Shown: piece by piece, positions 42,391 to 50,453 of the stretch
How positions within the stretch are numbered: the stretch's first letter is position 1
How the letters are laid out: each line of letters opens with the position of its first letter
NCBI RefSeq assembly: GCF_028765345.1
Contig: NZ_JARAJZ010000002.1
Location: 315,942-379,941 of the forward strand
DNA: 64,000 nt
Direction: 5' to 3'
Source: Sporolactobacillus sp. CQH2019
GTDB taxonomy: Bacteria; Bacillota; Bacilli; Bacillales; Sporolactobacillaceae
Program-made: the position numbers and the translations under genes
The notes under the pieces: model-generated
Databases searched by the model: none
The model's input: the letters and a program-made list of their open reading frames with translations, nothing else
What the model was told of the DNA's origin: nothing

Positions 42391-44007
42391 TCACGCCCTC
42401 GCTTGATAATCTGCGTTCTTGACGCCCTGCTCGGCACCTGTGACCAGTCCGTTCATTAATTGATCATTAACCTGAGCGCCTTCCGCTTTCAACATGTCCA
42501 TCCACTGCTTCGCCTGATCCTCCGTAATGTCGAAGATCCGCTGGATGGCAAGCTGTTTAGGAATCATGCCGGCGGCATTCATCGTCACATAAAAGTTCGC
42601 GTTCTGGACACGGTCATCGGCGATACTATCATCGAAGTCAACCGTTACTTCATAGTTATCAGCGCCCGGGTTTGTGAACATGCCGTACAGATCGGCGAGT
42701 TGTGCGATGACATCGACCAATTCTTTGATACCGTGCTCGATCAACGTCTCATGGCTGTTCTTCGTGCGGAAGGTATCCGAATTCTCGCTGATTACCTCAG
42801 TCGCTGTTCTGACGGCCTGACCATCGAAGGTAAATGTCCCGCTGCTGAATCCCATCTGCATAGCGAGCATGTCCAGCAGTGACTTGATCGCGGCCACATG
42901 GTCCGTCACCCGAAGCGCAACGGCCATATCCTTAATCTGCTCGGTGTCCATCTCGCCCGCCTGCATCGCCTGGTAAACCTCGTCGTTTGTGTCAAAGTAG
43001 CGATGGACCGAGCCATCTTTATTATCGTAGACCGCACGTATGGCGGACGCAGGAACAATGATCCGGCGCTTTCCCAGTGCAAACTCACGCTGGAAACTGT
43101 CAAAAGCGATGTCCAGCGATTTCAGCGTATCCAGTGAGTTAGAAAATAGGCTAATCCCCAATGGCGACAATGTTTCAAAGTTGTTCGCGATGTTCGGCTT
43201 AAAATAGACAAACAGCGGATGGGTTAGCCCATTGACAATGATGTCCTTATCCATATTCCCATATTGCGGAAGCGTGTTTAATGACACCTTGACGCCCAGA
43301 TCGTCCGGGCTGTCGCTGACGTACAATTCATTGATGATGTGGTAGGTGTCCGTATTGTCCCACGTGTGCCATTCGAGATGAGTATAATATTTCTTGCCTT
43401 GTCGCGTTTCATCTAGAAATACGCCAGCCCGGATATTGTCATTCGTCGATTGTAGCGGAAGGAAGTTCTGTGCCGTCACCCATGTGATCTTAATCTTGCC
43501 GTTTTCGACATAGGGTTTAGCAACCAGGCCGCCAAGTGCGAACATGTATTCAATCCAGCGCTGGAACTGTTTATAGAATTCATTGTCGCTGAGCACTCCG
43601 AATATATTGTCGCTGAATGTGTCAATGTCCGTGCTATTTGACGAATCATTGCCCGTGTTGCTGTCCGTCATGTTTGCCCCGGCGCTCTTGACCGCGCCGA
43701 TATTGATCTTGCATTTCTCATTGAAGACGAGGCTTGCCATTTTCTCACAGGCAATCTTCGGCATCATGAGGGTTGCCCGATGGCGATGATGCTTTTCGCC
43801 GGTGACATCGACGAATTCGGCATCATGGAACGGTACACTGTCGACGTTCCCTAAATAGCCGCGATACAATGCGCGCCAGATGAGCACACGGTTGTACATC
43901 CACTGACTTTCGATGACGGCGGCGAATTCTGTCACACTATTGATTGATTGAATCAGTCCCATTTTTGCTAACCACCCCTTTACTGCCGAAAAGATCTTTG
44001 AGAACAT
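42391..44007 (-). CDS. portal protein (SPP1 gp6 family)
   Basis: A 538-residue protein. It contains CEKMASLVFNEKCKI near residue 85, FKPNIANNFETLSPLGISLFSNSLDTLKSLD near 270, and MQMGFSSGTFTFDGQAVRTATEVISENSDT near 390. It forms the dodecameric DNA entry ring. GGAGGTGATG precedes the ATG. Its order after terminase and before minor head is standard. Confidence 0.92.
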   Translation of the reverse strand: MFSKIFSAVKGWLAKMGLIQSINSVTEFAAVIESQWMYNRVLIWRALYRGYLGNVDSVPFHDAEFVDVTGEKHHRHRATLMMPKIACEKMASLVFNEKCKINIGAVKSAGANMTDSNTGNDSSNSTDIDTFSDNIFGVLSDNEFYKQFQRWIEYMFALGGLVAKPYVENGKIKITWVTAQNFLPLQSTNDNIRAGVFLDETRQGKKYYTHLEWHTWDNTDTYHIINELYVSDSPDDLGVKVSLNTLPQYGNMDKDIIVNGLTHPLFVYFKPNIANNFETLSPLGISLFSNSLDTLKSLDIAFDSFQREFALGKRRIIVPASAIRAVYDNKDGSVHRYFDTNDEVYQAMQAGEMDTEQIKDMAVALRVTDHVAAIKSLLDMLAMQMGFSSGTFTFDGQAVRTATEVISENSDTFRTKNSHETLIEHGIKELVDVIAQLADLYGMFTNPGADNYEVTVDFDDSIADDRVQNANFYVTMNAAGMIPKQLAIQRIFDITEDQAKQWMDMLKAEGAQVNDQLMNGLVTGAEQGVKNADYQARA

Positions 44008-44018
44008 CGCATCACCTC

Positions 44019-45314
44019 CTACACACCGACATAGTGACGATAGAAATAATTAACAGAATAGCGTGCCTCGTCCATGGCGTGGTTGTTGGCATCTACTGGC
44101 TTGCCATTGTCATCACGAACATACAGGCCAATCTCCTTGATAAAGTGGTAATGATCATATTTACCATTCGGAGGATTGACCAATAAAAAACGCCGCTCTG
44201 CAATGAGCGACTGCATCCGTTCTATTCCGACTTCAATGCCTTTTGTCGATCCTTTGATGTCCTTGCTATTATTATTGGCTTTCTCGGCATCAATGCCAAC
44301 GAGCCGCAATTCCTCCCGCAAGGACCGTGCTGCCGGGTCAATCAGTACGTGATTGTAGTAGAGATTGAATGTCTTCCGGCACCAGTCTATGAACACCTTT
44401 AACTCACGGGCATATTCAGACATTGCTTTAACCTGGCCGGTTTCATTGCCTGAATGATAATAGTTTGCCACACGGTTCAGATAGGTTTTAAAACCTTGCC
44501 CATCAGGTACTTGCGTAACAATGTTGCACGACAACGTCGTTGCATCACCCTGCCCAGCGTCACCCGCAAAGAACATTTCGATCGGTTCGCCAACGATGGC
44601 ATCCTTGATATTCTCGTGCATATCGAACATCGCGTAAATGACGCCTTCAGGCAATACACGCTCACCTAGCCAGTCACGATGATAGAGATATGGATTTTTA
44701 ATCAGCGTATCATGCAGTTCTTTCTTACGTTCCGGTGTCAGGATCGGGTTATCGTTAATATCCCAATGCGTCCAGCGCGTGTCCTGCACGTCGAATACAT
44801 CGGATATAACCGGATCGTTTGGCGCCGGCGGGTTGAGATCAGCCAGATGGTAGCGCATCTTTGCGGCAAAAGTTCGCCTGAAGCACTCTTGAATCATGTC
44901 CATATGCAGCAGATTAATCTCGCAGAATACAACGGACCCGAGCGACATACCAGTAATAGCACCCCGACTGTTTGCCTTGGCACCGCCTTTGTAATAGACT
45001 CGCTTGTCTCCGGATGGCATACGCACAAGTAAGTGATCGCCATGCTCATCATGACGGATCTCAGACAGTCCGCTGAAGATGTGCATCAGGCCGGTACCGT
45101 CACCATCAATAAACAGACGGAATGCCTGCTCTTGATTGTATGCCACGACCAAATGATTGCTATCTGGTGTCATCGTCAAGAACTCAGCATAGCGAAAATG
45201 GCCGGCTGTTGTCTTGCCCGATCGGGGCTACGGAGTCCCTTCGTTTACCTCTAAGGTATGATTGAAAGGCGCTCTGATTATCTTCAGTTGCTTTTCCGAA
45301 AATTGAAGGGACAT
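44019..45314 (-). pseudogene. terL: terminase large subunit with an amber codon in the Walker A loop
   Basis: From ATG 45314 (directly after the terS stop) the frame reads MSLQFSEKQLKIIRAPFNH, TLEVNEGTP, TAG (45228-45230), PRSGKTTAGHFRYAEF. It then stays open to 44019. Related PBSX-type terminases read GTPRSGKTT here, so six bases (45225-45230) appear inserted, giving stop-Pro. The remaining 386-codon frame has the nuclease part (FFAGDAGQGDATTLSCNI) but lacks the ATPase P-loop. Unless the stop is suppressed, packaging should fail. A sequencing error would need six extra bases, which is unlikely. Confidence 0.85.
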
Positions 45315-45902
45315 TTAACCACCACCTTTGCCGGATCCATCACCACCATGTAACGCATCAACCAGTGCATCAAGTAATGATGTATCGGCTTTAACACCTT
45401 TTATCAGGCCAGTGCGTGCCTTTGTGAGTTCCGTATTTGCCTTCATTTGCTCGATACGCTGATTGGTTAACTCAGATGTATTTCCAGCATTAAAAATCCG
45501 CAGAAGTAATTCTGCGGCCTTTGTGACATCACTATTTTTTGTTTTTACTTCAGCCGAATCAATGACATCCTCATATGCAAATTTATCATAGGTCGTTCCG
45601 TCTTTCGCCGTCATCTTAATTTTTGTCGGCTTTCTGACTAACGAAGTAACTATTTCCGGCTCCTCACGGCGAACAAGCCGTGTCAAAATCTGAAGAATTT
45701 CTTTTTGCTTGGCAATTGACTGTTCATCAAGCAGTTTAAGACGATCATCAATGTATTTCTTAATGTCAGGTTTTGTCAGGTTCTCGGCTCCGATTGATCG
45801 TGCCGTTCTCTTACTGTACCCCGCGTCAATCGCTGACTGCGTCGCATTTCCAGTCTCGATGAACTTATCTGCAAATCGCTTCTGTTTTTCAGTCAGGTTC
45901 AT
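45315..45902 (-). CDS. terS: terminase small subunit
   Basis: A 195-residue Terminase_2 family protein. The N-terminal HTH is LTEKQKRFADKFIETGNATQSAIDAGYSKRTARSIGAENL; the rest is a helical oligomerisation region with a Gly-rich end. It recognises the packaging site. Its TAA touches the terL ATG. Confidence 0.92.
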   Translation of the reverse strand: MNLTEKQKRFADKFIETGNATQSAIDAGYSKRTARSIGAENLTKPDIKKYIDDRLKLLDEQSIAKQKEILQILTRLVRREEPEIVTSLVRKPTKIKMTAKDGTTYDKFAYEDVIDSAEVKTKNSDVTKAAELLLRIFNAGNTSELTNQRIEQMKANTELTKARTGLIKGVKADTSLLDALVDALHGGDGSGKGGG

Positions 45903-45965
45903 TTACATCATTCCCAGCTCCTTTTATAGCAGTAAAAAAAGCACCCCGAATGGGATGCGATATTA

Positions 45966-46148
45966 TCAGTTATTATTTATACCGTTTTTTCTATTGCGTC
46001 TTTCCATGGCATCATGGATCGCTAACATTTGTTTAGGCGTCCATTCACCATTTGGACCATCACCAGGTTTATGATCTAACCAATCCTTTAGCATCTTATC
46101 TTGAAGAGGCGCAATATTTTTCAAAAAATCGTCTTTATCCATGCTCAT
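45966..46148 (-). CDS. 60-residue protein upstream of terminase
   Basis: MSMDKDDFLKNIAPLQDK... with GEWTPKQMLAIHDAMERRN. ATG 46148 is chosen for CGAGGAGATG just upstream; a longer frame lacks a site. It is perhaps a packaging accessory or HNH-like remnant, not identified. The interval 46149-46290 after the regulator gene holds nothing else. Confidence 0.6.
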   Translation of the reverse strand: MSMDKDDFLKNIAPLQDKMLKDWLDHKPGDGPNGEWTPKQMLAIHDAMERRNRKNGINNN

Positions 46149-46290
46149 TTCATCTCCTCGATGATATATCAGATAAAAGCCCCAACGGGGCGTCATCGTC
46201 TTCTACTCTGGCTGGGGGCTGTTTCCTATCCGGCCCACCGTCCACGTTATCATCATATCACAGATTTACAAGGAAAAAGTCACATGAAAG

Positions 46291-46776
46291 TCACATGTTT
46301 TTATCCCTTCGATGCTTAATTCTGAATTGTCTCATGTATGATTTCTGGCTTTTAATTTTGCTACTGATATTTCTAATATATCCTATGCTGTAACCCAATT
46401 TATCAGCGATTTCAACCAATGACCATCCTTGCACTCTATAATAGGCTACGAGGTAATCTACACTTTCAAAACTGCTGATCTTCTTCTCCATCTCCGTTTT
46501 GACATATTCCTTATCGGCCATGATCTTTTTCAACGGCTGCAATTTATTGTCGATTATGCAGATATGCTCATAGGCCCGATCGAAAGGCATCAACGTAAAA
46601 TTATGGCTCACCTTTTCTTCGTCATAATTGGCCGCACCGATCATGCCACGATGCTGTGTGCACATCTTCACATAATATTTACGCTCATTCTCAAGCTGGC
46701 GAATCCGCATATATAAGACGTCTATTTCCTTGCACAAGTCCTGATAAACCGTGATTGGCAATAGGTCGGCAACCAT
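46291..46776 (-). CDS. late-gene activator-like protein (ArpU/RinA type, sigma-like HTH)
   Basis: About 161 residues. The first 100 form coiled helices (LCKEIDVLYMRIRQLENERKYY). The end has an HTH (DYLVAYYRVQGWSLVEIADKLGYSIGYIRNISSKI) like sigma region 4. Proteins of this kind lie just before terS and switch on late genes. ATG 46776 follows AAAGGGGC. Confidence 0.75.
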   Translation of the reverse strand: MVADLLPITVYQDLCKEIDVLYMRIRQLENERKYYVKMCTQHRGMIGAANYDEEKVSHNFTLMPFDRAYEHICIIDNKLQPLKKIMADKEYVKTEMEKKISSFESVDYLVAYYRVQGWSLVEIADKLGYSIGYIRNISSKIKSQKSYMRQFRIKHRRDKNM

Positions 46777-46777
46777 G

Positions 46778-46915
46778 TTATCGCCCCTTTCTGCGCAGTG
46801 CGTGATTGTGGCGTTCATAAATGTCTTGATGGATGCCCATCAGCACTTCGATATCTCTATGCGTCAGCTCGGGCTTCCGCTTATTTCGCTTTCTCTTTTT
46901 CTTTTTCGGTTCCAT
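46778..46915 (-). CDS. very basic 45-residue protein
   Basis: MEPKKKKRKRNKRKPELTH, then RDIEVLMGIHQDIYERHNHALRRKGR. CGGAGGTGG gives the start at 46915. The head is nearly all Lys/Arg, suitable for nucleic-acid binding. It lies directly before the late activator gene. The function is unknown. Confidence 0.6.
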   Translation of the reverse strand: MEPKKKKRKRNKRKPELTHRDIEVLMGIHQDIYERHNHALRRKGR

Positions 46916-46930
46916 GATGACCACCTCCGG

Positions 46931-46979
46931 AAAAATAAAGAGGACACCGCTGGCGCTCAATGCGTCAAACAGTGTCCTC
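46931..46979 (-). terminator. terminator between xtrA and the late-control genes
   Basis: On the minus strand GAGGACAC and GTGTCCTC enclose a 24-base loop and are followed by TTTATTTTT. It would separate early from late transcription and may be the point controlled by the activator or an antiterminator. Confidence 0.7.
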
Positions 46980-47007
46980 AGGCTTTCCTATCTTGGACAT
47001 TCACTAT

Positions 47008-47211
47008 TTAAAATAATTCTCCTTCATCATATTTAATTTTAGCAACTTTCCCTTTTGCCGTCTCTATGATGGTCTGCCCGTGCTCGACTGCTTGAGTCAC
47101 TTTTGCTTTGCCTTGCACACCATCGAGAATCACAATCAGGACCTTACCCCGTTCCATTTTCTGAGTAACCGAAAGATCATCTATATTCAGTTCCATCTCT
47201 TTTAATCGCAT
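47008..47211 (-). CDS. xtrA: XtrA-family phage protein
   Basis: A 67-residue protein: MRLKEMELNIDDLSVTQ, VLIVILDGVQGKAKVTQ, VEHGQTIIETAKGKVAK, IKYDEGELF. It matches the PBSX XtrA/YqaO pattern, whose function is unknown. The start at 47211 is set by CGGAGGG. The promoter-hairpin element copy B lies across its 5' end on the other strand. Confidence 0.8.
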   Translation of the reverse strand: MRLKEMELNIDDLSVTQKMERGKVLIVILDGVQGKAKVTQAVEHGQTIIETAKGKVAKIKYDEGELF

Positions 47212-47274
47212 CGGAATCCCTCCGTATGGTAAAATGATCATATCGGTACATCTCGGAGGGATCCGAGTTTTTTT
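47206..47274 (+). ncRNA. short promoter-hairpin element, copy B
   Basis: TATGGTAAAAT (extended -10), then CTCGGA-GGGA-TCCGAG at 47252-47267 and seven T. It matches copy A at 2428-2497 in the flanking TCGCATCG, CTCCGTATGG and ATCATA blocks. It is antisense to the 5' leader of xtrA, so a short antisense RNA or a leader attenuator is possible. Confidence 0.45.
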
Positions 47275-47276
47275 AT

Positions 47277-47543
47277 TTAATCAATAATATTTACGCCTTG
47301 TTCTTCATATATTTTTATGGCTTCGTCCGGAGCAAATTTGGGAGAGCTCCAAGACATTTGTTTAACAAAATCATCAAATTGGTCTGCAAAATAAAAGAAC
47401 CCTAATGAATCTACAGGAAAAATTGGAATACCAGGATTTTTATGCGTCGGACATTTTTCATTCGGACAGATATGGTCTTTCCAATTGTCTTGCCAAAAGA
47501 ACAGCCCACATCCAGCGCAAAAGAATTCGCGGCTCGGTTCCAT
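47277..47543 (-). CDS. zinc-binding hypothetical protein
   Basis: An 88-residue protein. Its first third has CAGCG and CPNEKC pairs with HICPNEKCPTH, probably one zinc site; the rest is aromatic and acidic (GFFYFADQFDDFVKQM). AAAGGAGACG precedes the ATG. The family is not recognised. Confidence 0.6.
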   Translation of the reverse strand: MEPSREFFCAGCGLFFWQDNWKDHICPNEKCPTHKNPGIPIFPVDSLGFFYFADQFDDFVKQMSWSSPKFAPDEAIKIYEEQGVNIID

Positions 47544-47581
47544 TTGCTATCGTCTCCTTTCCGATCCGAGTATTATTGAAC

Positions 47582-48010
47582 TCAGGACAATATCTTGTCA
47601 GCAATAATCTTATATCTACCGTTTGTTCTTCTGAGGCACAGATCATAAGTTTTCTTTTCAAGTAATGCATTACCAAGAATTTCATGGTCGTTAAACACGA
47701 AGCAGCCGATTCCATATAGTGGCGCCATCTGATCAATCATTGGTTCCATTTCCAAATAATTTTCCGCGATCAGCTCAAATGATCGCTTTTTGAGACTTTC
47801 AAAATCGTCATCTCGGGATATTACCCTTCCAGTCGAAACTTCGAAGGACACATATCCATTTTTCTTGTCATTTTCTCTGATGCATACAATCGCTTTTTTA
47901 TATCTCCCGACATATTCGGCCTCAACCCGCACCGGCTTCGATCTGTCAATAAATTCAATGCTTGAATCTTTGATTCTTATGAATACTTTGACTCTGTTCA
48001 TTTTTTCCAT
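47582..48010 (-). CDS. hypothetical phage protein
   Basis: A 142-residue mixed alpha/beta protein (MNRVKVFIRIKDSSIEF, AIVCIRENDKKNGYVSFEV, GIGCFVFNDHEILGNALLE). ATG 48010 follows GGAGGG ten bases upstream. It overlaps the small gene before it. The function is unknown. Confidence 0.6.
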   Translation of the reverse strand: MEKMNRVKVFIRIKDSSIEFIDRSKPVRVEAEYVGRYKKAIVCIRENDKKNGYVSFEVSTGRVISRDDDFESLKKRSFELIAENYLEMEPMIDQMAPLYGIGCFVFNDHEILGNALLEKKTYDLCLRRTNGRYKIIADKILS

Positions 48011-48135
48011 GTCTTTATTTCCCTCCATCCGTCCCTGATTCTTGCCTTGAGATCGTGCCTCTGCAGCGGTTCATAGCGCCACACCGGCCACTTATCTTCA
48101 TATCGCTTCAGTAGTACCCACCGGCGGCGCGTCAT
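47998..48135 (-). CDS. 45-residue basic, tryptophan-rich protein
   Basis: MTRRRWVLLKRYEDKWPVW... RIRDGWREIKTWKK. It overlaps the RusA stop by ATGA and the next gene by 13 bases, so it looks translationally coupled. Its four or more tryptophans and high charge recall small phage proteins placed after RusA. The function is unknown. Confidence 0.5.
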   Translation of the reverse strand: MTRRRWVLLKRYEDKWPVWRYEPLQRHDLKARIRDGWREIKTWKK

Positions 48136-48560
48136 GTCGCCACCAGCTCGTCCAGCTCAACGACCTGTACTTCTACCCGCGGCTGTTCCGAATAGAACTT
48201 TGACACCTGCAGGCTCACGACTTGCTTGTCATCGGCCCAGATGATCCCGGTCATCGCGTCCATGATGCCTTTCGCCACGTTATCCACGTCCGGTTTCTTG
48301 ATTGGACGGAGCGTGCCGGCAACAGCTGCAGCTTTTTTCTTTTTGCTCATCGACTTTAGCAGCGGGCGATAGATCAATAGCTTCAGCTCCACCGGGCCCT
48401 CGATCGGCGTGTGCGGCCGGTTCTGACCCGCCAGTAACTTCACATATTTCTTGTACTCTCGGCTGTCCGGGGGATCGTAAGCCTGCGTAAACTTCCCACG
48501 CCGGGCGAAGCGGGGCCGGCCCTGGGCAACCGGTTCGCCAAAGATCGTGAATTCAATCAT
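48132..48560 (-). CDS. RusA-family Holliday junction resolvase
   Basis: A 142-residue protein. It contains MIEFTIFGEPVAQGRPRFARRG at the start and KKPDVDNVAKGIMDAMTGIIWADDKQV, which holds the catalytic aspartates and lysine of RusA. It resolves recombination or replication intermediates before packaging. ATG 48560 is chosen because homologues begin here; a longer frame overlaps the upstream gene further. Confidence 0.92.
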   Translation of the reverse strand: MIEFTIFGEPVAQGRPRFARRGKFTQAYDPPDSREYKKYVKLLAGQNRPHTPIEGPVELKLLIYRPLLKSMSKKKKAAAVAGTLRPIKKPDVDNVAKGIMDAMTGIIWADDKQVVSLQVSKFYSEQPRVEVQVVELDELVAT

Positions 48561-48789
48561 TCGGTTCGCCGTCTTTCGGATTAACAATCTTTTTTCCACT
48601 TTTTAGAGCCTCAATCCAATCCGCCCAATCATCTAAGCGAGAATCATCTTCATCAAGCAGTAGCGCCGAAAAAAAGGATTGCTCCTTTCTCTGATCTTCT
48701 GGGATCGTTTCGTCGTCTCTCCAGTCATCGTTCAGAAATTCAAGTGCTTGCTTTGATACTGCTTTTTTCAGTACATACTCTTCATTCAT
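48553..48789 (-). CDS. 78-residue acidic hypothetical protein
   Basis: MNEEYVLKKAVSKQALEF, then many D/E residues (LLLDEDDSRLDDWADWIEAL). GAAGGGAG precedes ATG 48789. It overlaps RusA by 8 bases and the preceding gene by 8 bases. The function is unknown. Confidence 0.55.
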   Translation of the reverse strand: MNEEYVLKKAVSKQALEFLNDDWRDDETIPEDQRKEQSFFSALLLDEDDSRLDDWADWIEALKSGKKIVNPKDGEPND

Positions 48790-49123
48790 CGCCCTTGCTC
48801 CCTTCGATGTTCCATCCACCATCGACAAATTCATCCTTCCACTCATTCCACTGATCTTCCAAAAATTTGTCAATATCTGTGTCAGTTTCTGGATCATATC
48901 CGAGGTCATGAAGAGAGAATGTGTCTGTTTGCACTGCTCCGGGAAACCCGATAGTCAGTTTAAAGGTAACTTTAGTTTGTGGATTCATCGCTCTCGCTCC
49001 CTTCCATTCCAATTCGCTTCCGCATATATCGCAAAACTTCTGTCCTGGCTCAAGTTCCTCGTTTTCACAGACTGGGCAAGTGGGGTATCCATGTGGGTAC
49101 TTGGGCTTATGCTTCTTATTCAT
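48782..49123 (-). CDS. zinc ribbon joined to a DUF7167-like domain
   Basis: A 113-residue frame. The first 40 residues form a zinc ribbon (CPVCENEEL, KFCDICGSELEW). The remainder (MNPQTKVTFKLTIGFPGAVQT, DTFSLHDLGYDPETDTDI, FLEDQWNEWKDEF) resembles stand-alone phage proteins of the DUF7167 kind. An internal GGAAGGGAGCGAGAGCG lies just before ATG 48988, so the second part may also be made alone. Fusion or two nested products are both possible. Confidence 0.6.
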   Translation of the reverse strand: MNKKHKPKYPHGYPTCPVCENEELEPGQKFCDICGSELEWKGARAMNPQTKVTFKLTIGFPGAVQTDTFSLHDLGYDPETDTDIDKFLEDQWNEWKDEFVDGGWNIEGSKGDE

Positions 49124-49376
49124 CTTCCTCTTCCTCCTCTGCCATAAATCCAACGGCTTCCGTGTTGATTGGCGGATCATCTTCATACTGACCTTGCTCA
49201 ATTTTTTTCTTAATATCGTCATAGGATTCATGAGCATCAAGCGTATTTCCATCACTGCCTATAACAAATATGCACGCATTATCATCGCTGTCGCCTTCAC
49301 ATACCGACTCGATTCGGTTGATATTAATCAAATGCCTATAATCGCCCTGATCAATAGTTTCAATAAATCCCTTCAT
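49116..49376 (-). CDS. hypothetical protein, short beta-rich
   Basis: An 86-residue protein: MKGFIETIDQGDYRHLININRIESV, then CIFVIGSDGNTLDAHESYDDIKKKIE and an acidic tail of five Glu. The fold looks like FlbD-type small proteins (xxxNxxxIxxI... ESxxxI), but identity is uncertain. It overlaps both neighbours by a few bases. Confidence 0.55.
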   Translation of the reverse strand: MKGFIETIDQGDYRHLININRIESVCEGDSDDNACIFVIGSDGNTLDAHESYDDIKKKIEQGQYEDDPPINTEAVGFMAEEEEEDE

Positions 49377-49681
49377 TCCGCTGCGCCCTCTTTCATCCGT
49401 GCGATTGTTTTCTTAATCCGCCGATCACTCACGTGAAATTCATTGTGGATGCGTGAGACAGAATACCCGTGATTCAGTGCATAGATGATCGATTCCGTCA
49501 AAAATGGCTGTTCTCGCAGTTCTCTCTGAGCCGGATCTTCGACCCTGAGTGGTTGGCTCTTCTCTTCAATCAGCCGATCGACGAGTTCAACCACCTCTAA
49601 ATTGCCCTGCTCCTGCGCTTCCCGGCGTTGCTCGATCAAATCGCCGATTTCGCACATGAGTGCGTGATTTTTAAGAGTCAC
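49373..49681 (-). CDS. HTH protein after the methyltransferase
   Basis: A 102-residue protein starting at GTG 49681 behind GAGGAGGGATG. The first half is a charged helix pair. The second half has an HTH (ESIIYALNHGYSVSRIHNEFHVSDRRIKKTIARMKE). It is probably a small phage regulator. Its ribosome site lies in the displaced end of the methyltransferase frame. Confidence 0.65.
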   Translation of the reverse strand: MTLKNHALMCEIGDLIEQRREAQEQGNLEVVELVDRLIEEKSQPLRVEDPAQRELREQPFLTESIIYALNHGYSVSRIHNEFHVSDRRIKKTIARMKEGAAE

Positions 49682-49684
49682 AAT

Positions 49685-50445
49685 TCATCCCTCCTCAATC
49701 CTTGCTATTGCCTGAAATACCGGATAAATCTGTTGCGGCACCACTGCGTTGCCTAATGCAGTTAATCTGTTTTTGTCCATTCTGGCGGAAATCCCATCAT
49801 CCATTCGACAAATTCCGGGTTCGGGTGCATTCCGATATATTGAGGGAATAAATCCCCCAAGCTGCCAGGAAGTGCTATTCCATGGTCCTTCTTTTTTCCG
49901 ATGGTGATAATTTTCTTATTTTTTTGTAAGATTGGCTTGCTGTCGGCGTTGCTAGCAACGATGAATGTCCTCTCTCTTTTATGTGGCGCTCCGATGGCCA
50001 CAGCCGGTATAATAAATGACTGGCATTCGTAGCCTGCACTATCCAAGTCAGATAGCGTTCTGTCGAGCTCCATATTGGCGAAGTTAGCAACGTTTTCGCC
50101 AGCAATCCAACGGGGCCGGATTTCCGATATAATCCTAAACATTTCCGGCCAGAGGTCGCGGTCATCTGCCGTGCCTCGCTTGAGCCCGGCAACACTGTAA
50201 GGCTGGCAAGGGAATCCGCCGGAAATAATGTCAACTGTTCCTCCACGCTCGATCACCCCGCTTTCTTCTAGGGCTTGTCTATTAAGATCAAATATATCGT
50301 CGAATATCGGCACGTCCGGCCAATGTTTTTTCAGCACTTTCTGGCAATATGAATCGCGTTCGCAGAATGCTATCGTTTCAATGCCCGCCCACTCCATTGC
50401 CAGGCTAATTCCGCCAATTCCGGCGAACAGTTCAATAGCTTTCAT
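49685..50445 (-). pseudogene. C5 cytosine DNA methyltransferase, frameshifted before motif X
   Basis: The main frame (50445-49762, 227 residues) has motif I (ELFAGIGG), IV (GGFPCQPYS), VI (ENVANFAN), VIII (APHKRERTFIVA) and a short target region, and ends EFVEWMMGFPPEWTKTD-stop. Motif X (TALGNAVVPQQIYPVFQAIARIEEG) follows in another frame to 49685. One base missing from the A5 tract (plus 49770-49774) would join them. Phage C5 enzymes protect DNA from host restriction. Motif X lies in the AdoMet fold, so the split enzyme may be inactive. Error, slippage or decay are possible. Confidence 0.8.
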
Positions 50446-50453
50446 TGCCCCTC

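Noticed and set aside
44019-45179. Taking the 386-codon frame as a complete terminase
   Set aside because: It starts at TTG after the P-loop and lacks the ATPase motif; the true gene begins at 45314.
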